From JALZEG01 sp046263255 (GTDB lineage Bacteria; Actinomycetota; CADDZG01; WHSQ01), in contig JBHELD010000013.1 of the NCBI GenBank assembly GCA_046263255.1, positions 1-20,748 of the forward strand: DNA of 20,748 nucleotides, in the 5' to 3' direction. The stretch's first letter is position 1; each line of letters opens with the position of its first letter. Shown piece after piece: positions 1 to 6,212 of the stretch. A model generated the notes under the pieces. It was given only the letters and a program-made list of their open reading frames with translations, did not search any database and was not told the DNA's origin. A program made the position numbers and the translations under genes.

Positions 1-57
1 TCGATCGACCAGCAGCTTGCGTCCTTCGACGGTCAGCTTCGCCCTACGATGCGCCAT
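1..57 (-). CDS. IS481-like transposase, N-terminal fragment (continues beyond window)
   Basis: Nineteen codons are visible: MAHRRAKLTVEGRKLLVDR. This matches the usual opening of IS481/IS3-group integrase-type transposases (M-H-x-x-A-x-L-T-x-x-G-R-x-L-L-V-x-R), which continue with a helix-turn-helix and a DDE core. An ATG at 57-55 is preceded by GGGGAGG (69-63 on the minus strand) with a 5-nt spacer, a strong ribosome-binding site. That site lies in one arm of a long hairpin (58-106), so its use is probably restricted. Nothing can be said about whether the rest of the gene is intact. Confidence 0.6.
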   Translation of the reverse strand, partial: MAHRRAKLTVEGRKLLVDR

Positions 58-106
58 GAGAGCCTCCCCTGTTGGTTGATTCGCCTCTTCCAACAGGGAG
101 GCTCTC
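58..106 (-). repeat. Inverted repeat that buries the transposase ribosome-binding site
   Basis: Positions 58-75 (GAGAGCCTCCCCTGTTGG) and 90-106 (CCAACAGGGAGGCTCTC) are reverse complements apart from one extra C at 66-69, leaving a 14-nt loop. In the minus-strand transcript the 3' arm contains GGGGAGG, the Shine-Dalgarno sequence of the transposase, and ends directly before the ATG. Other insertion sequences use such hairpins to block translation from transcripts entering from outside, while an internal start omits the first arm. That role is inferred here. Confidence 0.75.
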
Positions 107-168
107 ACCGCGTAAACGATGTCTGTGGGAACTACACCTAGCGGGCCGGCGCCCGCTCAGCGCGGCCC

Positions 169-174
169 TATACT
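169..174 (+). promoter_or_regulatory. Probable -10 element of the riboflavin operon promoter
   Basis: TATACT at 169-174 lies 16 nt before the 5' side of the FMN riboswitch, giving a start near 181-183. No good -35 hexamer is present 16-18 nt upstream (the sequence there is GC-rich). The inferred end of the insertion sequence (136) falls just outside the expected -35 position (about 146-151), so part of the native upstream region may have been replaced. Confidence 0.4.
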
Positions 175-189
175 TGACCCGTCAGTCGA

Positions 190-342
190 ACCTCTTCGGG
201 GCAGGGTGAGATTCCCGACCGGCGGTGAGAGTCCGCGACCCCGGCGCAGCCGCAGGAACGGCGCTCCGGGCTGACCCGGTGGAATCCCGGGACCGACGGT
301 AAGCGGCGCAGCGACACCGCGAGTCCGGATGGGAGAAGAGGC
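190..342 (+). promoter_or_regulatory. FMN riboswitch (RFN element)
   Basis: The aptamer core is recognisable: TCTTCGGGGCAGGGTGAGAT at 193-212, followed by TCCCGACCGGCGGTGAGAGT and CCGCGACC, then the later conserved blocks GACCGACGGT and GAGTCCGGATGGGAGAAGAG. The closing helix P1 is CCTCTT (191-196) with AAGAGG (336-341). Family knowledge: this RNA binds FMN and represses riboflavin synthesis or transport genes. It stands directly upstream of ribD and so supplies end-product feedback to the whole rib operon, and presumably to hisG behind it. The arm between the conserved blocks (about 240-265) is a variable GC-rich stem. Confidence 0.97.
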
Positions 343-362
343 GACGGAGCCGTGGTCGCGCG

Positions 363-439
363 CTCCCGCCCTTTGCGGCGGGAGGCCGTTGCTGCACCGT
401 CCCTTCCCGAAGCCGACGCCGCCGGGAGGCATGGTGCAG
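363..439 (+). promoter_or_regulatory. Expression platform of the FMN riboswitch: Shine-Dalgarno sequestering hairpin with competing arms
   Basis: Two hairpins can be drawn. The first is CTCCCGCC (363-370) with GGCGGGAG (377-384). The second is CTTCCCG (403-409) with CGGGAGG (423-429), extended by CTGCACC (392-398) with GGTGCAG (433-439); it covers the ribD Shine-Dalgarno sequence and start codon. CGGGAGG occurs twice (379-385 and 423-429), so 403-409 can pair with either copy. There is no U-tract, which points to translational rather than transcriptional control. The pairings are seen directly; the switching mechanism is inferred. Confidence 0.65.
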
Positions 440-1510
440 CCGGACGAGCGGTACATGCAGCAGGCGCTGGACCTCGCGCGCCGTCCCTCCTTCACCTCCC
501 CCAACCCACGCGTCGGTGCGGTCGTCGTACGGGACGGCACCGTCGTCGGGGAGGGCGCGCACAGGGGCGCGGGCACGCCACACGCCGAAGCCGCAGCGCT
601 TGCAGGGGTCGACGCCCGCGGCGCGACGCTCTACGTCACGCTGGAGCCCTGCACCCACCGGGGCCGGACGCCGCCGTGCACGCCGATGCTGGTCGCGGCG
701 GGCCTCGCGCGGGTCGTGGTCGCGCTGGAGGACCCCGACCCGCGCGTGAGCGGGAGCGGCCTGAGGGCGCTGCGCAGCGCGGGAGTCGACGTGACGACGG
801 GCGTGCTCGCCTCCGAGGCAGAAGGCCTCAACCGCGCCTACCTCCACCACCGTCGCACCGGGCGGTCGTTCGTGTCGCTCAAGCTCGCGCTCACGCTCGA
901 CGGCCACATGACCGCGGCCGACGGGTCGTCGCAGTGGATCACCGGGCCGGAGGCGCGCGCTCTCGTGCACGCGCGGCGGCTGGAGTGCGACGCGGTCCTC
1001 GTCGGCGCGGGCACGGTGCTCGCGGACGACCCCCGCCTGACGGTGCGGGACGTTCCCGCCGCACGTCAGCCGCTGCGCGTCGTAGCCGACGCGGCCGGGC
1101 GGGTGCCGGCGACCGCCGCGCTCTTCGCGGAGCCCTCGGGTGGAGCGCTCGTCGCCACGACCGCGGCGTGCCCGCACGACGCGCAGATCGCGTGGAAGGA
1201 GGCGGGGGCCGAGGTCCTCGTCCTGCCGGAGGCCGCGGGAGGCGTCGACCTCGGCGCGCTCGTCGAGGCCCTCGGGGGCCGGGGGATCGTCGAGATCCTG
1301 TGCGAAGGCGGAGCGCGCCTCGCGTCGAGCCTCGTCAAGGCCCGGCTTGCGGACCGGCTCGACCTCCACTACGCCCCGCTTCTGACGGGCGGCGGGGTCT
1401 CGATCGGCGACCTCGGCATAACGACGATGGCCGAGGCGTTGCGCTACTCGATGGACGACGTAACCCGCGCCGGCGACGACCTGATCGTCACGCTCGTGAG
1501 GAGCGGCTGA
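431..1510 (+). CDS. ribD: Bifunctional riboflavin deaminase/reductase RibD
   Basis: RibD carries out two early steps of riboflavin synthesis after GTP cyclohydrolase II: deamination of the pyrimidine ring and NADPH-dependent reduction of the ribosyl side chain. The 359-residue product has the usual two-domain length. The N-terminal cytidine-deaminase-like domain shows the zinc site HAE (51-53) with PC-x8-C (C74, C83). The C-terminal reductase domain starts near residue 150 (LKLALTLDG, SQWITG, ADDPRLTVR) and ends with CEGGARLA and the typical G-rich tail. The start is either ATG 431 or GTG 434; GTG has the better distance from GGGAGG (424-429), and both lie inside the sequestering hairpin. The stop overlaps the ribE start by one base (TGATG). 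Confidence 0.96.
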   Translation: MVQPDERYMQQALDLARRPSFTSPNPRVGAVVVRDGTVVGEGAHRGAGTPHAEAAALAGVDARGATLYVTLEPCTHRGRTPPCTPMLVAAGLARVVVALEDPDPRVSGSGLRALRSAGVDVTTGVLASEAEGLNRAYLHHRRTGRSFVSLKLALTLDGHMTAADGSSQWITGPEARALVHARRLECDAVLVGAGTVLADDPRLTVRDVPAARQPLRVVADAAGRVPATAALFAEPSGGALVATTAACPHDAQIAWKEAGAEVLVLPEAAGGVDLGALVEALGGRGIVEILCEGGARLASSLVKARLADRLDLHYAPLLTGGGVSIGDLGITTMAEALRYSMDDVTRAGDDLIVTLVRSG

Positions 1511-2109
1511 TGTTCACCGGGATAGTCACGCACCTCGGCAAGGTCGCGGGCGCGCGGAGTCGCGGAGGCCTCCTCGAGCTGGAGATCGCCGCGCCGGAGA
1601 TCGCTCGCGAGCTGCGCAAGGGAGACTCCGTCGCGGTCAACGGGGTGTGCCTCACGGCGACGGCGGCGTCGCGCCGGCGGTTCTCGGCGCAGGTGATGGA
1701 CGAGACGCTGGCGCGGTCGGCGCTCGAGAGCCTCCGCAAGGGGTCGGTCGTGAACCTCGAGCTCCCGGCGCGCCTCGCCGACCGGCTCGGCGGTCACCTC
1801 GTCCAGGGCCACGTCGACGGGACCGCGCGGGTCGTGCGCGTCGAGGACGCCGACGGGGCGCGCAGGATCTGGTTCGACGCGCCCGACGAGGTGCTGCGCT
1901 ACCTCGTCGAGAAGGGCTCGGTTGCGATCGACGGGGTGTCGCTGACGGTGGTCGAGGTCGGGCGCGCCACCTTCCAGGTCGCGGTGATCCCGCACACGCT
2001 GGACGAGACGACCTTCGGTTCTCTGGAGGTCGGGGACGCGGTGAACGTAGAGGCCGACGTCGTGGCGAAGTATGTCGAACGGCTGTTGGTACGCGATAAG
2101 AGGGAGTAG
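1510..2109 (+). CDS. ribE: Riboflavin synthase (alpha subunit type)
   Basis: This enzyme dismutates two 6,7-dimethyl-8-ribityllumazine molecules to riboflavin, the last step of the pathway. The 199-residue protein starts with the family hallmark MFTGIV and contains two homologous lumazine-binding halves: residues 1 to about 97, with VNGVCLT and FSAQVMDETL, and the second half beginning GGHLVQGHVDG with IDGVSLTVVEVG and IPHTLDETTF. It begins on the last base of the ribD stop codon, which implies translational coupling, and is followed two bases later by ribBA. The gene is called ribC or ribE in different organisms. Confidence 0.97.
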   Translation: MFTGIVTHLGKVAGARSRGGLLELEIAAPEIARELRKGDSVAVNGVCLTATAASRRRFSAQVMDETLARSALESLRKGSVVNLELPARLADRLGGHLVQGHVDGTARVVRVEDADGARRIWFDAPDEVLRYLVEKGSVAIDGVSLTVVEVGRATFQVAVIPHTLDETTFGSLEVGDAVNVEADVVAKYVERLLVRDKRE

Positions 2110-2111
2110 GC

Positions 2112-3347
2112 ATGCCCCTGAGCCGGATAGAGGAAGCGATCGACGACGTCCGCGCCGGCAAGATGGTCGTCGTCGTCGACGACGAGGACCGCGAGAACGA
2201 AGGCGACCTGATCTTGGCCGCCGAGAAGGTGACGCCCGAGCACATCGGGTTCATGGTCCGCCACTGCTCCGGCATCATCTGCGTGCCCATGGAGGCCGAA
2301 CGCCTCGAGGAGCTGAACCTCCCGCTGATGTCGCCGGAGAACTCCGAGTCGATGGGAACGGCGTTCACGATCAGCGTCGACGCGCAGGAGGGAACCACCA
2401 CCGGCATCTCCGCGGCCGACCGCGCCACGACGATCCGAACGCTTATCGACCCCGCCAGCAAGGCGTCGGACCTGGCGCGCCCGGGGCACATCTTCCCGTT
2501 GCGCTACACGCCCGGCGGCGTGCTGCGACGAGCGGGTCATACGGAGGCGTCGGTGGACCTCGCGCGTCTCGCCGGCCTGTATCCCGCCGGTGTGGTGTGC
2601 GAGGTCGTGAACGAGGACGGGACGATGGCGCGCCTGGCCGACCTGGAGCATTTCGCGGCGAAGCACGACCTGAAGATCGTCTCGATCGCGCAGATCATCA
2701 AGCACCGCCGCCGGTGGGAGAAGCTCGTCCATCGGGTCGTCGAGGCGCGGATCCCGACCGCGTTCGGCACGTGGCGCGCGATCGGCTACGAGTCGTACGA
2801 CGGACGGACGCACGTCGCGCTCGTCAAGGGCGAGCCCGCCGGGAAGAAGGACGTGCTCGTGCGCGTGCACTCGGAGTGCTTCACGGGCGACGTGCTCGGG
2901 AGCATCCGCTGCGACTGCGGGACCCAGCTGAGCGACGCGATGAGCAAGATCGACCGGGAGGGCGAGGGGATCGTCGTCTACGTGCGGGGACACGAGGGCC
3001 GCGGGATCGGGCTCCGGCACAAGCTCGAGGCGTACGCGCTCCAGGACGGAGGGCTCGACACGGTCGAGGCGAACGTCGAGCTCGGCTTCTCGCCCGACTC
3101 CCGCGATTACGGCGTCGGCGCGCAGATCCTCGTGGACCTGGGTATCACGACGATGCGGCTGCTCACGAACAACCCGACGAAGCGCGCGGGGCTCGAGGGC
3201 TACGGGCTCGAGATCGTCGACCGGGTGCCGCTCGAGAGCACGCCGAACCCCGAGAACCTCCGGTACCTGCAGACGAAGAGGGAGAAGCTCGGGCACCTGC
3301 TCGACGCGCTGGCCGAGACGATCGAGCCGTCGGACAAGGAGGCGTAG
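2112..3347 (+). CDS. ribBA: Bifunctional 3,4-dihydroxy-2-butanone-4-phosphate synthase / GTP cyclohydrolase II
   Basis: The fusion supplies both branches of riboflavin synthesis: a four-carbon unit from ribulose 5-phosphate (N-terminal RibB) and the opened pyrimidine from GTP (C-terminal RibA). The 411 residues fit the family. RibB motifs are DDEDRENEGD (23-32), HCSGIICVPM, and GHTEA followed by CEVVNEDG. The RibA half has the zinc cysteines C256, C267 and C269 (SECFTGD, then CDC), GRGIGLRHKL, DSRDYGVGAQIL and NNPTKRAGLEGYG. Both halves look catalytically complete. The ATG at 2112 follows GAGGGAGTAGGC; the stop is two bases before the GTG of ribH. Confidence 0.97.
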   Translation: MPLSRIEEAIDDVRAGKMVVVVDDEDRENEGDLILAAEKVTPEHIGFMVRHCSGIICVPMEAERLEELNLPLMSPENSESMGTAFTISVDAQEGTTTGISAADRATTIRTLIDPASKASDLARPGHIFPLRYTPGGVLRRAGHTEASVDLARLAGLYPAGVVCEVVNEDGTMARLADLEHFAAKHDLKIVSIAQIIKHRRRWEKLVHRVVEARIPTAFGTWRAIGYESYDGRTHVALVKGEPAGKKDVLVRVHSECFTGDVLGSIRCDCGTQLSDAMSKIDREGEGIVVYVRGHEGRGIGLRHKLEAYALQDGGLDTVEANVELGFSPDSRDYGVGAQILVDLGITTMRLLTNNPTKRAGLEGYGLEIVDRVPLESTPNPENLRYLQTKREKLGHLLDALAETIEPSDKEA

Positions 3348-3349
3348 AC

Positions 3350-3832
3350 GTGCGGACCTACGAGGGATCGTTCGAAGGGAGGCACCTGCGCGTCGCGGTC
3401 GTCGCGAGCCGGTTCAACGAGACCATCGTGCGGCGTCTGGTGGACGGCGCTCTCGACTGCCTGCGCCGTCACGGCGTCGCCGACCAGGACATCTCGCTCG
3501 CGTGGGTACCCGGCGCGTTCGAGGTCCCGCTCGCGGCGCGCCGGTTCGCCGGCTCGGGCGAGGTCGACGCGGTCGTGTGTCTCGGCGTCGTGATCAAGGG
3601 CGAGACCGCTCACTTCGACTTCGTCGCCGGGGGAGCCGCGCAGGGCATCGCCGGCGCGGCGGACGAGACCGGGGTTCCGGTGGCGTTCGGCGTCCTCACC
3701 ACCGACAGCGCCGAGCAGGCGGCGGACAGGGCCGGCGGCAAGATGGGGAACAAGGGGTTCGAGGCGGCTCTCGCGGCGATCGAGATGGCGAGCCTGTTGC
3801 AGTCGCTGCCGAAGCCGGACCGGCAGCTCTAG
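3350..3832 (+). CDS. ribH: 6,7-dimethyl-8-ribityllumazine synthase
   Basis: Lumazine synthase condenses the pyrimidine and the four-carbon phosphate made by RibD and RibBA, and feeds riboflavin synthase. The 160-residue protein shows the family blocks ASRFNETI, WVPGAFEVP, GVVIKGETAHFDFV and FGVLTTDS, with the late GNKGFEAALAAIEM helix. The catalytic His is in GETAHFD. GTG 3350 is the start because the AAGGAGG at 3336-3342 precedes it by 7 nt and the next residues (RTYEG, then LRVAVV) match family N termini. hisG starts on the very next base after its stop. Confidence 0.97.
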   Translation: MRTYEGSFEGRHLRVAVVASRFNETIVRRLVDGALDCLRRHGVADQDISLAWVPGAFEVPLAARRFAGSGEVDAVVCLGVVIKGETAHFDFVAGGAAQGIAGAADETGVPVAFGVLTTDSAEQAADRAGGKMGNKGFEAALAAIEMASLLQSLPKPDRQL

Positions 3833-4708
3833 GTGTTGAAGCTCGTTCTGCCGAAGGGGTCGCTCGAACGCGCCACGTTCGAGCTGTTCGAGGACGCCGA
3901 CCTGAAGGTGCGGCGCGGCGACGACCGCGATTACCGCGGCTCGATCGAGGACCCGCGCGTCGCCTCGGTCGCGATCCTGAGGCCCCAGGAGATACCGACG
4001 TACGTCGAGGAGGGTCTGTTCGACGCCGGCGTGACGGGCGAGGACTGGGTCGCGGAGACCGGCGCCGACGTGGTCAAGGTCACCGCGCTCGCGTACTCGA
4101 AGCAGACGGACCGTCCCGTGAAGGTCGTGCTCGCCGCGCCCAGGGACTCCGGGATCACCAGGCCGGAGGACATCCCGCCGGGCTCGAAGATCTCCACCGA
4201 GCTCCCGAACGTGACGCGCGCCTACTTCGAGCGGCTCGGGATCCCCGTGCGGATCTTCCTCTCCTACGGCGCGACGGAGGCGAAGGTCCCCGAGATCGTC
4301 GACGCGATCGTGGACCTGACGGAGACGGGATCCACCCTGCGGCGGAACGGGATGGAGATCGTCGACGTCCTGATGGAGTCGCGCACGCAGCTGATCGCCA
4401 ACCGGGCGTCTTACGCCGACCTCGACAGGAGACGGGCGATCGACGAGCTGACGATCCTGCTGCGCGGCGCGATCGACGCGCGCGGGCGCGTCCTGGTGAA
4501 GCTGAACGTCGCGCGCGAGAGCCTGGGCGCGGTCGTGGACGCGCTGCCGGCGATGCGTGCGCCGACGGTCTCCGAGCTCGCGGAGCCGGGCTTCTACGCG
4601 GTCGAGACCGTGGTCGCGAAGGCGACGATCAACCTGCTGATCCCGGAGCTGAAGTCCCTGGGGGCCGAGGACATAGTGGAGCTGCCGATAACGAAGATCG
4701 TGCCCTAG
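3833..4708 (+). CDS. hisG: ATP phosphoribosyltransferase, long form (HisG)
   Basis: HisG catalyses the first, feedback-controlled step of histidine biosynthesis: condensation of ATP with PRPP. At 291 residues it is the long, HisZ-independent type: a catalytic region opening LVLPKGSLE and including GVTGEDWV and VDLTETGSTLRRNG, plus a C-terminal ACT-like regulatory domain (about 212-291, starting LVKLNV and ending ELPITKIVP). The start is GTG 3833, directly after the ribH stop, with TTG as the second codon and no separate Shine-Dalgarno site, so translation probably depends on ribH. In several actinobacteria hisE sits between ribH and hisG; here it is absent. Confidence 0.95.
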   Translation: MLKLVLPKGSLERATFELFEDADLKVRRGDDRDYRGSIEDPRVASVAILRPQEIPTYVEEGLFDAGVTGEDWVAETGADVVKVTALAYSKQTDRPVKVVLAAPRDSGITRPEDIPPGSKISTELPNVTRAYFERLGIPVRIFLSYGATEAKVPEIVDAIVDLTETGSTLRRNGMEIVDVLMESRTQLIANRASYADLDRRRAIDELTILLRGAIDARGRVLVKLNVARESLGAVVDALPAMRAPTVSELAEPGFYAVETVVAKATINLLIPELKSLGAEDIVELPITKIVP

Positions 4709-4751
4709 CGGTCCCCGCTCCTCATCGCGCGATCACGTACGCAGCGCGTGT

Positions 4752-4776
4752 GTTGCTGCGCAACGAGCGGCGCTCG
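4752..4776. other. Two adjacent hairpins between convergent hisG and the DUF1844 gene
   Basis: GTTGC-TGC-GCAAC (4752-4764) and CGAGC-GGC-GCTCG (4764-4776) stand side by side in the 68-bp gap between two converging genes. Neither is followed by a U-tract on either strand. They may slow or end transcription in both directions, but they are not standard intrinsic terminators. Confidence 0.3.
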
Positions 4777-5352
4777 TCACGGGCGCGGGCTCGGGCTCGG
4801 TCCCGGAGGCGCCGCCACCCGTTCCGCGTACGCCAGCTGCAGGTCCGCCAGCAGCTGCCGGAGCGGCTGCTCGGCCCCCGCGAGGCGCGGCCCCACCGAG
4901 CTCACGATCCCCGCCAGCGCGTCTATCGCGAGCTGCGCGTCGGCCGCCGCGCCCAGGTCGAGCTTGGTCCCCGCAACGTTCGCCAGCGTCGCCGCCGTGT
5001 TCACGACCCACTCCAGGCTCGGCGTCTGCGCGATCTCCTGCGCGATACGCCGCGCCTCGGCCTCCTGCTCGGGCGTCCACACGCGCTCGCCCGGTGGTGG
5101 CGCGGCGGAGGGTTCGCCCGGCTGCGGCTCCCGCGCGGCCTGCGATCCCTGCGGCTGCGGCGCGGCCTGCCCCTGCGACGGCTCGGGCCCTCCGCCGCCC
5201 CCGGAAGGGCCCTCCGGCACCGAGCCGACCGTCACCTCGGCGGTCGCGCCCGACCCCGCAGCGGGGCGCTCGGCCGAGCGCGCCGAGATCCGCTTGTCAA
5301 CGACCTTCGGCCGCGGTCGCTCGCTCTGCTGCTCGTTATCGGGGGCGTCCAT
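4777..5352 (-). CDS. DUF1844-family protein with a low-complexity N-terminal region
   Basis: The C-terminal part (about residues 93-175) matches my memory of DUF1844: a helical domain with a TAATLANVAGTKLDLGAAAD segment followed by AIDAL and LRQLLADLQLAYAER. No biochemical function is established. The first ~90 residues are rich in Pro, Gly, Gln and Ala and look disordered; the last dozen are Pro-rich. I chose ATG 5352 (MDAPDNEQ) rather than ATG 5358, because a -10-like TATAAC (5366-5361) lies 8 nt upstream and no ribosome-binding site precedes either codon. DUF1844 genes commonly neighbour infC in actinobacteria, and here the two are divergent across a shared promoter. Confidence 0.8.
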   Translation of the reverse strand: MDAPDNEQQSERPRPKVVDKRISARSAERPAAGSGATAEVTVGSVPEGPSGGGGGPEPSQGQAAPQPQGSQAAREPQPGEPSAAPPPGERVWTPEQEAEARRIAQEIAQTPSLEWVVNTAATLANVAGTKLDLGAAADAQLAIDALAGIVSSVGPRLAGAEQPLRQLLADLQLAYAERVAAPPGPSPSPRP

Positions 5353-5360
5353 GTGCATTC

Positions 5361-5388
5361 GTTATACTTCAACGGCTAGCTTCGCCAA
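5361..5388. promoter_or_regulatory. Overlapping divergent promoter for the DUF1844 gene (-) and infC (+)
   Basis: The 8-mer GTTATACT contains a -10 for each strand: TATACT at 5363-5368 on the plus strand (start near 5375, giving a ~180-nt infC leader) and TATAAC at 5366-5361 on the minus strand. For the minus promoter a -35-like TTGGCG lies at 5388-5383 with a 16-nt spacer. No clear -35 is visible for the plus promoter. The two -10 elements share four base pairs. Confidence 0.5.
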
Positions 5389-5391
5389 GAA

Positions 5392-5409
5392 GGGGCGGCA
5401 ACGCGCCCC
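5392..5409 (+). other. Hairpin in the infC leader
   Basis: GGGGCG (5392-5397) pairs with CGCCCC (5404-5409) around the loop GCAACG. It lies about 20 nt into the predicted infC leader and could be the first stem of a regulatory leader. I could not match the leader to a named family. Confidence 0.4.
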
Positions 5410-5489
5410 TCACCTCCCGGCAGCAACATCGAGGTCGCGGGGGTCTGCAGTCGCCGATAGGCAAGCGGTCCGGCGCGTCCGGCCCGTCG

Positions 5490-5526
5490 AGCCGGTGACG
5501 TCAGTCTTGGCGTCTCCGGCTTTTTT
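5490..5526 (+). terminator. Intrinsic terminator inside the infC leader (attenuator)
   Basis: AGCCGG (5490-5495) pairs with CCGGCT (5516-5521) and GACG (5497-5500) with CGTC (5511-5514), with one T-T mismatch and a 10-nt loop, followed by six T (5521-5526). It ends only 27 nt before the infC start codon. An upstream CCGGC (5479-5483) can pair with GCCGG (5491-5495), which would open the terminator. Leaders of infC-rpmI-rplT operons in other phyla are attenuated in response to ribosomal protein L20; that control is a hypothesis here. Confidence 0.75.
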
Positions 5527-5553
5527 CATGTCGGTCGTCGGAAGGAGAGTGGC

Positions 5554-6210
5554 ATCGCAACGGATCTGAGGATCAACGATCGCATCCGGGTCCCCCGCGT
5601 CAGGGTGGTGGGGGCCGACGGGAGCCAGATAGGGATCCTGGAAATCAAGGATGCGCTCGACATGGCCGCCGCGGAGGACCTCGACCTCGTCGAGGTGGCG
5701 GGCCAAGCGGACCCCCCCGTCTGCCGCATCATGGACTACGGGAAGTTCAAGTACGAGCAGGACCAGCGGCAGAAGGAAGCCCGGCGGAAGCAGTCGCAGG
5801 TCGTCGTCAAAGAGATGAAGATGCGGCCGAAGATCGACCGCCACGACTATGCGACCAAGCGGGGGCACGTGATCCGGTTCCTGCGACAGGGCGCCAAGGT
5901 CAAGATCACGATCATGTTTCGGGGGCGCGAGATGGCGCACCAGGAGCTCGGTCGCAGGCTCCTCGACCAGCTCGCCGCCGACGTCGCCGACATCGCCCGG
6001 GTCGACACGCCCCCGAGGGTGGACGGGCGGAACATGACGATGGTCCTCAACCCGTACAAGGAAGCGATCACGACGAGGGCGGCGCCCGTGTCGAAGTCGC
6101 GGCCACCGCTGGAGGAAGCGCCGGCGCCGGAGCCGGCGGAGGCACCTCCTCCTCCTTCTCCTCCGAAGAAGGTGCCGCCGCGGAAGGTAACGAGAGCCGA
6201 GGGAGGCTGA
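5554..6210 (+). CDS. infC: Translation initiation factor IF-3, with AUC start codon
   Basis: IF-3 binds the 30S subunit and checks start-codon pairing. The N domain (RINDRIRVPRVRVVGADG, then PPVCRIMDYGKFKYE), a charged linker (about 75-90) and the C domain (KIDRHDYATKRGHVIRFL, MFRGREMAH, NMTMVLNP) are complete. The conserved N terminus TDLRIND lies upstream of any ATG, GTG or TTG in this frame. The only suitable start is ATC 5554, 6 nt after AAGGAG (5542-5547). E. coli infC uses AUU, which IF-3 itself represses. The 218-residue protein carries a ~40-residue Pro/Ala/Glu/Lys tail (from about 175) missing from E. coli IF-3 (180 residues). rpmI follows after 2 nt. Confidence 0.95.
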   Translation: MATDLRINDRIRVPRVRVVGADGSQIGILEIKDALDMAAAEDLDLVEVAGQADPPVCRIMDYGKFKYEQDQRQKEARRKQSQVVVKEMKMRPKIDRHDYATKRGHVIRFLRQGAKVKITIMFRGREMAHQELGRRLLDQLAADVADIARVDTPPRVDGRNMTMVLNPYKEAITTRAAPVSKSRPPLEEAPAPEPAEAPPPPSPPKKVPPRKVTRAEGG

Positions 6211-6212
6211 GC

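Larger units (their letters stand above)
1..136 (-). mobile_element. IS481-family-like insertion sequence, 5' end only (runs off window start)
   Basis: The transposase reading frame begins at 57 on the minus strand and leaves the window. Its upstream region ends in a probable element tip. Read on the minus strand, the segment starts TGTAGTTCCCACAGACATC at 136, which resembles the TGT-initial, ACATCGTT-containing ends I associate with IS481-type elements. The exact border (136) is inferred from this resemblance, because neither the other terminal repeat nor a target duplication is visible. The element ends about 33 bp before the predicted -10 of the riboflavin operon, so it abuts that promoter region. 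The family call depends on 19 residues plus the end sequence. Confidence 0.6.

Noticed and set aside
174..179. TTGACC as a -35 hexamer for the rib operon
   Set aside because: No -10 sequence lies 16-18 nt downstream, and such a start would fall inside the FMN aptamer.
4752..4776. Bidirectional intrinsic terminator between hisG and the DUF1844 gene
   Set aside because: The stems are short and no U-tract follows on either strand; recorded only as hairpins.
5528..5569. Short ORF (MSVVGRRVASQRI) overlapping the infC start, as a leader peptide
   Set aside because: It has no ribosome-binding site, follows the T-tract directly and shows no runs of regulatory codons.
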